Part shown: positions 33,976 to 46,612 of the stretch, piece by piece
How the letters are laid out: each line of letters begins with the position of its first letter
Position numbering within the stretch: position 1 is the stretch's first letter
Assembly: GCF_036323735.1 (NCBI RefSeq)
Contig: NC_086024.1
Span: 67,824,424-67,888,423, forward strand
Length of the DNA: 64,000 bases
Source: Rattus norvegicus
Lineage: Eukaryota; Chordata; Mammalia; Rodentia; Muridae
Reading direction: 5' to 3'
The notes under the pieces: model-generated
Seen by the model: only the letters and a program-made list of their open reading frames with translations
What the model was told of the DNA's origin: nothing
The model's database searches: none
Made by a program: the position numbers and the translations under genes

Positions 33976-34074
33976 GTTTGCCCGGAAACCGGGAAAGGGA
34001 ATAACACTCGAAATGTATATAAGAAATACTCAAGTTAATAAAAAAAAAAAAAAGAAAAAAAATCTTTTTTAAAA

Positions 34075-34520
34075 ATGTATTGTCTTGAGTTGTTTAGAGA
34101 AGTGATTCATGCCTTAGTGTGTGGAAAAGAGAAGAAAAGAGAAAAGTATAGTTTTTCACAACCCTAACAAACTATGACTCTACTAAAACTACAACAGTGA
34201 ATCCCATAAACTACAAATGCAAGAGAATTTAAGAAAGGAAAGATCCAACACCATCTAGATTTCTTTGGGATTCCATTCATTTTTCTTGTGTTTGTGGGTC
34301 TGTGCTTTGTTTGGTTGATTCTTTATAGGGGATGAAGTAATGAGCCATGAAGGAAGCAAAAAGATGTAGCAGGATGGAGAAGGACAAAAGCAAATCAAAG
34401 GTGGTCATGCAAGATCCTTGAGCAAGAATTAAAAGAGCTCTAATGAGAGCAGGTCGAACTGAACCGCCTGGCAGCAGCAAGGCTTTCCCGAAACATCAAA
34501 AAATTACGTTCTATAACAGA
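34075..34520. other. Unique non-coding DNA
   Basis: No repeat or exon recognised beyond a short GAAAA-rich patch at about 34128-34147. Confidence 0.4.
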
Positions 34521-34522
34521 TG

Positions 34523-34660
34523 CCTTGAGTGCTTAGTGTACACAACTACCACTAGCACCACTACCATCACTGCCACCATCACCAACGCTACCATCACCAT
34601 CACCATCACCACAGCCACCACCACCAATGCCACCAACACCATCACCACCCCTCCATCTCC
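34523..34660. repeat. Degenerate (ACC/ATC)n trinucleotide repeat
   Basis: About 135 bp of CAC/CAT/ACC triplets with scattered substitutions, giving a Thr-rich open frame (34443-34679) that is a composition artefact. Confidence 0.9.
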
Positions 34661-34664
34661 CTTA

Positions 34665-36100
34665 GCAACCTCACCCTGAACTGGTGTACACTTCTGTCTT
34701 GAGCTTTGTTACTCACTAATTCTTCCAGACTTATTAATGAATGTTAAATAGTATCTAAAAGATTGCATGAGCAAATTCTTCTATCGATTTTTTTGATGCT
34801 AGGCTTTGGCATCCTAATCACATTTTGAGGATTATCATCATACCCCATAGAGGATTTCAGATAATCAGACTTAGAATCATATTATCAAGTTCAACATTCA
34901 AGTTCTCACTCTCTCTTTTTTTTTATTTCCTCTTTTCTTTTCAAACTCCTTTCAAGTAGAAGGAGTCCTGGCGGGGGTGCTTTGTCAGTCAGCAGAGTAT
35001 TTTGAGCTCCGTTAAATCACAGAGTGGTGGGCTTGCCTGGCATCAGTTACTGGCAAGCCTGATATACTTTACACATGACAACAGATGTCCCCACCATGTC
35101 TTCCTACTTACTTTCCGTTCAAAGTGTATCTCTCGAGTGAGAGTCACCGGGAGATTCAGCTAAAATTGGCCTGTTCCTGGAGGTTCTGATGCTCTTTCAG
35201 TCACCTTCAGAAGCAGCGTGGCCAATCAAGTAGCAAACTGTCCCAGTTAACTGAGCTCAAGATGACAATCTATCATTTAGCGGTATAGCATAAAATGATT
35301 AAAGACATTTTGAAAACATTGCTCCTATTATACACAGCAAAAACAGACAGACAGGAAGTCACAAAATCATTTATATGTGCTCCTCCAAGTGACTCTTCAT
35401 TGACAACAAGACTCAGGGGGTTTAGGGGAAAGGGAAACAAAGTTCTTAGTAAGCAGTCACCCAACTGCCTCGTTTGAATCCTAATCATAATCTTTCTTTC
35501 TTCTCTAATCTTGGCATCCATGTTGACACTTTCAACATCCAAATCCAAAGACATTGCACTCTATTCTTTGATTGCCTCCCGGCCAACAAACCTGTTTCCA
35601 TGTCCCAGACCACTGCAACCTAAATAAGGTCAGTCTCAGCCGGAACACTCTCAGCTTTGGTTTCCTTATGCAAAGCCCTCTCTCCCAGGGATTGACAATT
35701 TCTGCCTCACTGGAAGTTTAATTTCATGTCCACTCTTACCACCTTACTCTCTAAAGGCCATCTCTTGGATGGCGCATTTCCCATAACGCTAGTACCAAAT
35801 GTCCTAAACTTACTTTGCTCACTTTCTGCCCAACTGTAGCATGAGGTAATATCTACTATCTATAGTTCTATGTCTACAGCGGAACACTTGGGTACTAGAG
35901 AAAGACACACACAGTATGGTAGTGTCACTCAACATGCATGAGGAGCAGCTGCAAATAAGCTCTGACAGGGCTGGAAAATCCCACCTCTGTCAAACCTCTA
36001 TCCCTTTGACAGATACACTGACCTGCTCCTAGGACAGTCACCTAGAAAGAAAGCCATCTTTCCAAGCTACGTATCGGTAGTAGGCTAAGGTACATCTACT
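34665..36100. other. Unique non-coding DNA
   Basis: No exon recognised. Overlapping sense and antisense open frames at 35273-35554 have no known motif. Confidence 0.45.
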
Positions 36101-36103
36101 ACT

Positions 36104-36340
36104 GTCGGGGCTCTGAGATGACCAGGTCCCACAGAGGAGATAAGGAATCGGTGGAGTTCAGGGGAATCTTCCAGCCTGACTGACAGTAAGAATACTTCTT
36201 TATTTATGCAGAACTCAGTAGGCAGGGATAGATTCATGTTGTTCCAAAACATAGATCATATCACCTTTGTCCCTGGGCATGTATTTTAACTTCCTCTTGA
36301 TCATAAGTTTAGTCATCACTGATAAAGAATGACAGAACAG
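36104..36340 (-). repeat. Possible LTR end, antisense
   Basis: Starting at a TG ('tgtcggggctctgagatgac'), the reverse strand would read a poly-A signal (from 'ctttatttatgcag' near 36198), a short R/U5 and a terminal CA. That is the layout of an endogenous retrovirus LTR 3' end on the minus strand. There is no primer-binding site next to it, so a solo LTR is likelier than a provirus. Family and right boundary are unknown. Confidence 0.35.
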
Positions 36341-36344
36341 TTAT

Positions 36345-39080
36345 CTTTTACAACCATTTTCCCTCATCAACCCCATAACCCAATATTTAAGAATCTTGTG
36401 GTTTCAAGAGCATTAAACAGAATGAAAATCTCCAAGCCAGCCTGAGCAGACAGTCATATCCCAAGCAGTAGACTGTTAACTCTTAATGGTCAGAGTGTAT
36501 GGTAAGAAGAGGCTTTCAGTCTGATCTGCTGCCAACTGCTTACCCACTGACTCTTGTTTACCCCAGTAAACTTATAGGTCTGATTATCTTGTTCCTGAGT
36601 AAGTACAGGGGCAGAGGTTCCAAGAATATCTTGGAGCCAGAGCCTCATAAGGAGATCTCTAGAGTCTTTATTTGAGTCACAACCTCCAGGGCACAGGAGG
36701 ACTTTTAAGTAGGCCAGATAAAAGTGGGAGGGGTAGTATGCTCAGGACTTGCCTGGGGAAGCTTGGAAGCAGTACTCCTGGGAGAAGGCGTAAATGATTC
36801 ATAAGAAAATGTCCATCCATCCAATATCCCAAGTGGTGCAAATATTAAAAGTCCCCAAGCATACAGCATGAGGAGATCATGACAAAAAGGAGAAGCACAC
36901 ATGACAGCCATTGTATCACTCGGCTCAGCTTTTCTGGATCTTTGTCAAAGACCTGTGCTGGCTCTGTGACTTTCGCTGTTCCCATGAGATATGGCTGAGC
37001 CACTAGACACATGGGCAGTGCCTGCCGTCCTTTGCATTCTGCTCCATTCTCATCGAAGGCCAACAACAACTCCATTGGGGTTTGAGAAATCCACTTCCTT
37101 TTCCCATCAATCATCTCCTTGTTCTTTTGTTTATTTAAGCTATCAGTGATAACCCCTCCAGTTAGTATTTTAAAATCTTGTGGTTACTACTCTAGGGTGT
37201 CAATTTGACTATATCTGGAATCAACTAAAATCCAAGCAGCTACACACACCTTTGAGAAACTTTCTTTCACTTGACGTAAGAAGGCCCACCCCAAACTCAT
37301 GGTTTCTGGTGTGGCCCAGGATGTGGAAGAAGGAAGCTTTGCTTTCTGTCTGGTTGCTCTTACTCTCCACGGCAAGTTCATCTCTCCTACTGCTGAGGCA
37401 TTTCTTCCCTGGTATTAGAAACTATGATTTTGTAACTCCAACCTAGATTGAAGACCAGCAGCTCTCTAGGAATCCTTTGGGTCTCCAGCACCAGATCGGG
37501 ACTTCTAAGACATCAGTTTTGTAGACTAAAGAACCACCTGCTTCTGGGCCTTTCCACTGAGGGAAAGCCATTGTCGGACTAGGCAGACTACCTCCTGTAA
37601 ACCACTGTAATAAATTCCCTCTTAATAGGCTATAAATAACTGTTTTTACATATATACATATATTCACACCCACGTACAATGTATACATGTATTAATTCTA
37701 TCAGTTTTGTTCCCTCATAAGAAAGCCCTAGTACATATACCAAATCCTGCACTAAAGCTATCTAACTCAATCAACCTCATGTCCCTACCTACCTCCCTAG
37801 TACAATGGTCCATTGAAAAGTAGGTTTGTAATCTAAATTAGCCCAAATAGAATGGAGAGGCTGGGCTGTGGAAGCTCTACAGAGAAACTTCTCATTTGCC
37901 TGACTCTGGCAGAACATTACTTTATCCAGCAAGTACTTTGATGCTGTAAGATAGACAGAGCTTTCTTGAGCAAGGAGACAACAAAGAAGTGGACTCCAGA
38001 TAGGAAGCCAGGGCTGATTACTCTGAATAAACCCTATGATAAGCCACAGTGCTCAGTCTTTTAGCTAAACAAGCCGGTATGTTCTCCTTTGGGTGTAACC
38101 CAATTGGAACCAAGAGTTCGCTTACTTGCACTAGAAAGAATTTTAATTAATGCAGTTGCCAGAATTTCAAGCTTGTGATTTTTCATATATTAACAATAGC
38201 CAGGAGTTTTGGGCTTGTTTCATGTAATGCTAAATAGGAGTGCTGGCTCCATTTTATGACAAATCCTACCACTATCCCTGTCATCCTCCCTGCGTCACCT
38301 TCTTCATTTGGAACCAAAGCCAAAACTTTGTCTAAAGCCCAAAGCCTGAAACCAGAGGACAAAGACTGGCTCGAAAGAACATTTGCTGCTAACAACAGAG
38401 AAAACATATTCTGGGCAGCCAAAAAAACTATAAACACACACTGCAGAAACTCATTCAAATATTTTTAAAACATTCCACACTCAAAATTAAACAGGTTTGC
38501 TGGATGAAGGAGGCTTGTCAACCTCCCCCTATAGTGTTTCTTGTTTCCTAGGTGATCTCACCCAATACTGAATCTTCATCCACCAACTCTACATGAAAAT
38601 GCCACATTTTGATTTTATTTCTGACTCACAAATTCAACGCCTACTCAACATCTTTACTTGGATGCCTCGAATTCGTCTCCAATTTAATCTATCCAAAAAA
38701 AATTCATGACCTTCTGACCAACCCACATCATCACCTACCTAAAGAAGTCCCTTCCTCAGAGCTCTTACTACAGATGGCAGAGGAATGCAAGGGGACAGCT
38801 TGTTACTGGAGTATTACATTACCTCTGGAAAAGTGGTTAAACAGGGAGTCATCATTGGATCCCAACCTGAGTACTGGTTATCACAAGTCTCCCCAAAGCA
38901 TTTTAGGACCTCAATAAGAACACTGGAGATTATAAATCAGGACCATGAAAAGATTCTTTTATACCATAATTACTAACTAATGTTTCAACTTGGAAAGATT
39001 GTTTCTTACTAGGTATAATACCAAGTAGAAATTATTTTACTATAAATATATCACTATTTCGCAGATTTTTGGACCCCTTA
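36345..39080. other. Mostly unidentified non-coding DNA
   Basis: No exon recognised. A minus-strand open stretch (36845 to about 37190) encodes a short polypeptide with one hydrophobic segment near its end; I could not match it to a family and do not call a gene. A second minus-strand AATAAA near 36665 might belong to another LTR fragment. A TA/TG-rich patch lies at 37645-37690. Confidence 0.4.
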
Positions 39081-39085
39081 GATTA

Positions 39086-39240
39086 GGACCCAAATGACTC
39101 AAGTATGGGTTCAATTTCCAGCACCCAGATGACAGCTTGGAACTATCTGTAACTCCAGTTCCAGGGGATCTGACTTCATCAGACATGCATGCAAGCAAAA
39201 TACCACTATACATAAAATAAAAAATAAATTGTTTTTAATA
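39086..39240 (+). repeat. B3 SINE, 5'-truncated
   Basis: 'gggttcaatttccagcaccc', 'gatgacagcttggaactatc', 'tgtaactccagttccagggg' and 'atctgacttcatc', then 'acataaaataaaaaataaat'. The tRNA-like head is missing; the B3 body and tail are clear. Confidence 0.85.
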
Positions 39241-39244
39241 AAGT

Positions 39245-42000
39245 GAAAGAAATGAATAACAGAAGTTTTCCTTTTTCTCCTAGGCAGTCCCGGAATACTG
39301 CTGCTGTAAGCGGGCTGCCATTAGTGTACTGACAGGTGTGTCAGACAGCCACTACATTACTAACCTCACTGCTAACTCAGTAGGACACAAGTTAACACAA
39401 AAACTCACATCTGACTATTTTTAATGCAATCCCCAAAGCAACTGTTATTTATGAAGAATCATTGTTGGGCCTCTAATCAAACTGAAATGTCTTCTGTAAT
39501 AAATAAACAGGATCCTTTAATGCCTTTTACGTTCCTTTATTTCAGAAATCCCCATTCAGAAAGGTACCAGTTTAGGCCTAGTTACTACACAAAATAATGC
39601 AAGTCAGATGTGTAAGCTCAATCCTCATCATCATTCTGAGTAAGGGGCCTTTGATTTTAACATGCAAGACTCATTAAAAGGAAAAAAAAAAAAACTCTTG
39701 CAAAAGCCATGAAACTTACAGCATTAGATCTGAGTAAGACAGCCTTGATTCATGGGACAAATTTCCTTATATATAAATTTGTTTCCATTTTGGACTCTAC
39801 TCACTCCTTGAGCAGTGTTCTGGATGCCGACGTTGTTCAACAGGAGCATGTGAGAAACGTGGCAATGATAATAAGAGAACTGTTTTTGATAAATTTCCCC
39901 TTTCTTAGCCCTGTGATGACATGAGGATGCTGACTAAGAAATAGGCTAGCAAGTTTTTGGTGATGCCTATTGTAAATCTGGCATATACCAAAGGCATATG
40001 AAAGTTAAATGGGGTTTGGGGGAGTCTGTGGTCCCATCAAAGGGTATAAAAGACAGACAGGTGGTAGAAGGCCTTTAAACATTCTTAGCATGTTACTTTA
40101 AACCTTTTTTACATCATGACCAAAGATTGTTGAATTTAAGACCCATTCCATCCAGTTTGCAGATGTGACCTAAGGAAAGGGAGGTCTCAGAGGCTGCATC
40201 CTCATTTATTACCCACCCCGCAAGGTGACTACAAAAGAAACTAGATGAAGAGAAGACTATGTTGAAACCCCAAAGCTAAAGACAATTTAAAGTGTCTCTA
40301 GAGATCCTTGGATGCTGCAATGGCTTCCTCTGAAAGCCTCTTATGATGAAGTCAGAGAACTCTCCTAAAATGTGAGTCTAGCCAGGCTCAGAGACACCTT
40401 ATTACTGAAGGGTGAGCCTGCAGAAACTGGCTCCTCTGTATCCTATCTCCAGGTTTACTTTTCAACTGCAACAATTATCCAGTTGCTCCCCAATCATACT
40501 CTCTTCCACAATTAGCTTCTGAATTCTTGATAGGATTTCAGGCTGATTGCCCTTTCAAACTCAGGACTCCACAGGTGGCTTTTAAAGCATCTTGCACATT
40601 ATCCTGTGACTCTGAGCTCCTGCAATCCAAGGAAAGGCAAAGGCTTAGTCTTAGTAGTTGCCACACCTAGGTTCAGGTCCAAAGTATGGCAGCTCAATAT
40701 ATGTTCCCTGAATGACAGGCAAGGATGATCCATATTTGCACAGTACCAAGTAATGGGAGGAAGTCTGTCAAATAAGGAAAGGACTTAATGGTTCTAGTTA
40801 AAATATGGTAGGTATACATCTTTACTCCAACCCTACAAGTCTAGTTGTGTTTTGGAATTCATAATTGTTGGCATTTTAGAAAGGTAATATGATAGGCAAC
40901 CCTTATGTTCTCAGAAGGATCAAGATCCGCACCATAGGATCAAACACATAGCTTGCACCAAATACACACATGATCCCACTAAATGAGATAAATGAAGGGC
41001 TCTCTGTCATTCAAATCACATTTGACCAGTGGGTTCTAAGGACTCTCAGAGCCTTTTGGATTTAGAAATCAGGATCATCATCGTGAATCTCTATTATTTT
41101 TTTTCCATGTACACAGTTTTTCATATATCCCTTCTCCCCTTTGCTCAAAATCTGTTGCAGCAGAATAGGCCCTATATTTAGATACAAATAAAAGTAGCAT
41201 ACACTCAAATACCAATATACAGGTTATAAGTCTTAGTTAAGAGATGAGCCAAAAGTGCTCTGTGAAGACAAGATTCAGAGTGACGTCCAGACTCTTATAA
41301 CCACTGGCAATTTCATTAACTTCATAGAACATTAGAAAAATTAAGAAAATGCTAGGACTTCCCATTAAAGGATCAGGAAAGGGAAACAGTGACACATGAC
41401 CCAGAAATGAAAGAGTGACTGGCTGAATAGACGCACACACACACGCACGCGCGCAATATTGTTAGGAACTGACTCCTATCACTGCTTCTAAAATATGTCT
41501 CCCATTAAAGGAGCAAAGAAATATATGCATAGAAACAAGAGCATCCTTAAGCCAACAGGAAGCTGTCCCAGATCAACTGGACTTATTTCCATATCAAAAC
41601 AAAATCAGAAATGTACAGGTACAGCTTATGTCAGTCTATGTTCTCTGAAACAACCAGAAAATCTCCCGTGTAATACCTCATGTGGCAAATTAGAGCCAGG
41701 GGAGGGCAGGAGTAAAGCTTGTCCAGGAAAGCAGCAGATACTTTCCTTTCCAATAACAACACTATATTAAGAGGAAGGGGGGAGAGAATGGGTGTCTTTG
41801 TTTGGGATAAATCTTAACACCTGGGCACCCACTCTGTGGTTACCAGAGAATTTAAGGGTTTTTATTTATGAGATGAGGAAAATGTTGTCTTGGGTCTTTA
41901 CAGCAGGAGTCATCTGATTCGATCACACACTAGAGGCCAATAGCATTAATAGCTATCTATGATTTCCTCCAGAGAGACATCATTGAATGCGAGGCGGGGA
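39245..42000. other. Unique non-coding DNA
   Basis: No exon or large repeat recognised. Short A-run at about 39680-39693 and a small CA/CG patch at about 41430-41455. Confidence 0.45.
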
Positions 42001-42004
42001 GCTT

Positions 42005-42125
42005 ATTACCTTGAAAATCTCAGTTAATCCTCACATTAATCATAACCTGTCTGTCTCACAAAGCTATTATTCCTTTCTACATGTAAGAAATTTGCCGCTT
42101 CAGAAAAGATCCCAAGTAACTATGA
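42005..42125 (+). repeat. MIR SINE fragment
   Basis: 'cagttaatcctcacattaat', 'cataacctgt' and 'ctattattcctttctacatg' followed by 'taagaaa' parallel the MIR 'aatcctcacaacaaccctgt' and 'attattatccccattttaca' blocks. Confidence 0.55.
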
Positions 42126-42129
42126 TGTC

Positions 42130-43505
42130 ACCTCTTGTCAACCATTTAGTTTCTACTCTGAAAAAAAAATGGCATGTCTCACACTCATTCTCCATAACAC
42201 ACAATTCTATTCTCTTCTATACATCGTTTTCAGGAAGCATGAGGCAAAAACAACTCCCTTGTCTATGCTAAAAGTGTATTCTCTTTGTCCCTTCAGTATA
42301 CTATTCCCACCCAACCCCCTCTACCCAAGGTATGACATGAGTGCTGAAAGCCGCAGTGTACAAGTTACCATCTTATTTCCCAAGTTTTCAGTCTGGACAC
42401 GTAAGCAAACAGTTATACGTGAGGAAGAGCTGCATGGCACAGAAGCAATACAGGTCACCGCTGCCTGGAGTGGAAATTCGATTTTCACAATAGATGTTTC
42501 ACAAATGATTTCGAAGAGATTATGAACCCTTAACTAGACCTCAGGATGGACCAAAGATGGATGATGGAGGTTATTTCAAGGACTTCTGAATAGTGTCAGA
42601 AGATACTGTGGGAAGACCACAATAATAAACAAAAAGACCACTTAGCTGGAGACACTAAGGCAGATAGCCCCAGTCTCAGTCCACAGATGCCTGATCAAAG
42701 TCACCTTGCCCCACAGGATTGGGAAGGCAAGGTCTATGGCAGTTGAATGGGTGAAGGGGGCACAGGAAAGTCTGACCACTTCTTCCCCACGAAATTTACA
42801 ACTCTCCTCTCTCCTTCCTATTCTTACCACAAACCCTGTGAACTCAGATAACTAGTCTCTTGCCTTTCTAGGAGACTAACCTGATGACCCTTTGGACAAG
42901 GTACTATTCATGCAAATGCTCTTCATCTAGGAGAACAGTACAGGAAGGAAAATGTGATTAGCAGGGCAAAGGAGCAGAGATTTTAGAGAAAGAGCGCAAT
43001 CACATGTCTCGTTGCCTACAGCTTCAGTATCCACCACAATAACAGAGCACAAGAGAGTCAGCAGGCTCTCAGCCATCCTCTGGAGACTTAGAGCTACAAT
43101 GCTTGTGCTTTCTAGAAGACAAAGGGTCCATCTGTACCTCATGCAGGGTCTCTCATCTCCTCCTTGAAGGAAAAAGTGGTATCTCCTTGGTATACAACGT
43201 CTTTTTACTTCTAACAAAGGAAAGTGTAAAACTGTCCCCAATTGTTATGAAATTCCTGGCATCCTACATGATAGTTGGACACACTCTATACAAATTCAGA
43301 GTAAAGAGTCACAAGTACAAGAACTCATAAAGAGCAAAACAACTGACACAGAGCCATATGCTGTAAAGTCATAAACTGAATCTCTTCCTGTGAGAATAGT
43401 AACCTGTCTAGACATAAAATACTGGACACTCCAAATTATTCAGATATACATTTTATATTCCCAATAATAAAAGATATTTATAGAGCTATAAATTCTTGTT
43501 TTGTT
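42130..43505. other. Unique non-coding DNA
   Basis: No exon recognised; several short open frames on both strands lack motifs. Confidence 0.4.
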
Positions 43506-43510
43506 TTTGA

Positions 43511-43611
43511 ACAGAGCCTCACTATGGAACTCTGGCTAGCCTTGAACTTGCTATGCAGACAATGCTCTGAATTCACAGAGCTTGACATGGCTCTGCCTCC
43601 CAAGTACATGG
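43511..43611 (-). repeat. Diverged B1/B4-type SINE, antisense
   Basis: 'acagagcctcactatggaac', 'tctggctagccttgaacttg' and 'ctctgcctcccaagtacatg' are reverse-complement 7SL-SINE landmarks; the right (5') end is missing. Confidence 0.65.
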
Positions 43612-43614
43612 ACC

Positions 43615-44800
43615 ACTTTATTCACAGAGCAATACATTTTAATTTTATGAGACAGAATCATTGCTTAATTTCCTTCTAATACAGAACCAATTAAAGCTTT
43701 GGTTCCTAAAAAATAAAGAAACAGTATCTCAGAAAATGGCTATGACTAAAAACCAGACTATAAAAGAAACTTAAAAATATTTGAAAATTCTACAAATTCA
43801 TTGTGAGTCCTAGGTTCAAGTAGAGTCATAGTTAAACTATGTAGCTGTGATTTTCTTCACTGGAAAAAAAAAGATTTAAGTAGAAAGCCAACAGTCAGGA
43901 AGAAGAGAAAACTAAAGCATTTAATTAAATGCAAAAAAAAAATTTCTGAAAAAAAATGGATATGAGATAGTCACAAACTAGATCTTTTGGAGAAAGAAAC
44001 TCATTCCCTGTTAGGTGTTTTTTTTTTTTTTAATTAATACTTTTAAAACAAAAGAAAAAGATGGAGGCCAGTAAATTACCTTCAGTTATCTTAATGAATG
44101 ATAAAATTTTTTCTTAGGACTCTTACATTCAGCTCTCAGACGGTATGCTATTTTTGTCCTGTATGTCCTAAATGCACTAAACAAGGACTTGCTCATCTTT
44201 GGTTGACTAAAGAGAGGAATACACACACTTACCGTGGCACACGTAGATAACAGACCCACAGCAGAGTAAGCACATCACAAGGTCATGAACCTAAGAAGGC
44301 AGAGGCACTGTGACGCGCCACGCTGAGACCGTCCTCTCCTCCATTCTCACAAAGCCTCTTTAACCTACTGAGAATCAAGGTTCTCAGCACACGGTCAACT
44401 CTGGGGTTGAAACTTGCTTTGAGGAAGTCAGGATCTGACGTCTAAACTAATTTCGATATTAAATAACATAACCTGAGCCTTTCACTCATCTTCAGTCTTC
44501 AGAGTCACGTGAATCAAAACTCATGCACTCACTCATTGGCAGAAGGAGAAGTAACAAGGGATGCATATTCATAAGTATAAAAGAGAATATTTATTGAATT
44601 CGGGCCAAGAAATAAAGCAAGAAAGAAAAAAGAAACTAACGAGCTAATTTACGTATGAGTACTCATCGAAGAAATAGGGCTTATTTATCAAGAGTCCATT
44701 GTCATCATGGGGCCTGTGCTGACTTAGTGACAGTGCCCACCAGTGCTAGGGATGACCATAAGGGAGGAAGAAGCGTAATTAAAGATCACCTTTATTTCAG
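43615..44800. other. Unique AT-rich DNA
   Basis: No exon recognised. Poly-T run at about 44019-44032; A-rich runs near 43863-43870 and 43932-43962. Confidence 0.45.
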
Positions 44801-44802
44801 GT

Positions 44803-44960
44803 AAAGCCTTTCATATTTTATAAATTTTCAAATTTAACCCTGGCAGACAACTAAGGATGCTGTTGTTATTAGATTTGTCTTACGGATGGAAAAAGGTTGA
44901 ACATGGTATGAATAGAAAAACAGAGATTAAGTTCTAGAGGTTCAAATTGCATTTGGATGT
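44803..44960 (+). repeat. MIR SINE
   Basis: 'ttaaccctggcagacaacta', 'aggatgctgttgttattaga' and 'cttacggatggaaaaagg', then 'agaggttcaaattgcat', parallel the MIR order (short spaced 'cctcacaacaaccct', 'ttattatccccattttacag', 'atgaggaaac', 'gggattcgaac'). Confidence 0.6.
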
Positions 44961-45130
44961 TTCCTGAGATTCATAGCACATCTCTCTATGCTTAAATGTC
45001 ATTGGGGTTGGGCTCCAAGTACAGGAATTTTCTCCAACTATACTAAGTGGCATAATGATTGCCTCTTCCCACCAAGCATACCTGGCATCTTTCTATAGAC
45101 ACTCCTCCAATCTAAATGTAACCAACTATC

Positions 45131-45373
45131 TTCTCTGTCTCTCTCTGTCATTCTGTCTTTCTCTTTCTGTCTCTTTCTGTCTCTGTCTCTCTCTGTGTGT
45201 ATCTCTCTTTGTCTCTCTCTGTGTCTTTGTCTCTCTGTCTCTGTCTCTCTCTGTCTCTGTCTCTCTGTCTCTGTCTCTCTCTGTCTCTGTCTCTCTGTCT
45301 CTGTCTCTCTCTGTCTCTGTCTCTCTGTCTCTGTGTATCTCTCTGTGTCTCTCTCTGTGTCTTTGTCTCTCTG

Positions 45374-45409
<36 letters not shown>

Positions 45410-45434
45410 TCACACAGACACACACACACACACA
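45131..45434. repeat. (TCTCTG)n array with (CA)n end
   Basis: About 280 bp of CTCTGT/TCTCTG hexamer and CTGT variants, ending in about 11 CA units. Both strands are open in several frames (Leu/Ser/Cys sense; Arg/Glu/Asp/Thr antisense), purely from composition. Confidence 0.95.
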
Positions 45435-45540
45435 GGTTCAAATGTCAATGGAAGACTTGTGGAAAAAAATCTGTTTCTTCTCAGTAACTGCCATAATTCA
45501 TTCTCCTATGCCTTACCTAAGCTGAGCTTATTTAAAATGT

Positions 45541-45829
45541 GAATGTTCATCACAAGAGTACACAGGGATGGACCTGTGGCCTATATGGTGCAGCCTGGTC
45601 AAGTGACAATGGGAGGAGAGGCCCTTGGTCCTGTCAAGGCTCAATGCCCCAGTGTAGGGGATGTCAGGGAAGTGAAATAGGAGGGAGTGTATGGGAGGAG
45701 GGCACCCTTATAGAAGCAGGGAGAAGGGAGATGGGATAATGGTTTCTGGAGGGGAAACTGGGAAAGGGAATAGCATTTGAAATGTAAATTAAAAATATCA
45801 AATAAAAGAAAAAGAAAAAAGGAAAAAAG
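45541..45829 (+). mobile_element. 5'-truncated L1 3' UTR
   Basis: 'cagggatggacctgtggcct', 'caatgggaggagaggccctt', 'ggtcctgtcaaggctcaatg', the G-rich 'gggaggagggcaccc' block, 'ggggaaactgggaaaggg' and 'aatagcatttgaaatgtaaa' with an A-rich tail are the murine L1 3'-terminal landmarks. A short direct repeat aaaatgt (45534-45540 and 45830-45836, with partial similarity beyond) may be the target-site duplication. No coding part remains. Confidence 0.85.
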
Positions 45830-45839
45830 AAAATGTAGG

Positions 45840-46610
45840 TGTTTCTCTTTAAGATGTAGTTCCTATTGATAGGTGTCTGATCTCTCTTGATAGGCAGCTC
45901 CTGGGGCGACAGTGGCAGGTTGTGACAACAGCCTGCAGTTGCTCACTACTCATTACAGTGGTCAAGAGATTCAGCAGTCACCCTAGATAGCTTTGTGAAC
46001 CAAGAACAAAAGGACAAACTTTGTGTCTTCTTTTCCATTTTTTTAAAGTAAGTATATAAATAAGAGAATTCAAGGAATCCATAGAATGCCCTGAACACCT
46101 ATCTGTAATTAATATTAGACTGACTGAAATGAGGTCCTCAATGTCAAACCAAGTGCTTCATCCCTTGTCAGAGAACTGTAGAGAACTGCACAGTAAGGTT
46201 GGCATGGTGAATCTACAGAGAAGCAGAGTTTACTGTACTCATCCAAGACCATCAATGGGACCTGACCTACGTCTCTGAGAGAAGAAGGATTTGGGAGGGC
46301 CTTATTATACCTGCCACAATATATATCCTGTGTTTCCTCGGTACAGTGTAAAATTCAAACTACGAAACGCTACTTGCACATTTCTCTCTTGGCAGGAGAT
46401 AAGTAAGCAGTTGAGCCATCTGCTAGCCATTCCAGTTCTGCCGTGTACACATCTACACACATGTACGATAAAGTGACACTAAAGGAAGTACTTTACATGC
46501 CACGCCAGGTATTCACAGCCACAGGGGACAAGACAGTTATGCGTTAGCCACACCCACCCTACTGCCCCTCTAGGATCCTCTACAGGAGTTAAATGATGAA
46601 AACAAACCTC
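45840..46610. other. Unique non-coding DNA
   Basis: No exon or repeat recognised. Confidence 0.4.
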
Positions 46611-46612
46611 TT

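Larger units (their letters stand above)
32235..34057 (+). mobile_element. 5'-truncated L1 retrotransposon (rat L1)
   Basis: A single 1.8-kb sense insertion containing the last part of ORF2, its stop (ending 33330), a 3' UTR of about 730 bp and a poly-A tail. A perfect 15-bp target-site duplication, aaaaatcttttttaa, lies at 32220-32234 and 34058-34072. The junction 'ctttt|aaaaa' fits the L1 endonuclease preference. The 3' UTR carries the typical G-rich polypurine block (33905-33975) and an AATAAA at 34037-34042. The intact reading frame and perfect flanks suggest a fairly recent insertion. Truncation leaves no 5' UTR promoter, ORF1, endonuclease or reverse-transcriptase core, so it cannot move by itself. 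Confidence 0.96.

Noticed and set aside
34443..34679. Thr-rich small protein
   Set aside because: Low-complexity ACC/ATC repeat.
36104..37190. Complete endogenous provirus
   Set aside because: Only one LTR-like end is visible, with no second LTR, primer-binding site or gag/pol/env-type frames.
45055..45542. Leu/Ser-rich (plus) and Arg/Glu/Asp-rich (minus) proteins of 96-156 codons
   Set aside because: Translation of the TCTCTG repeat.
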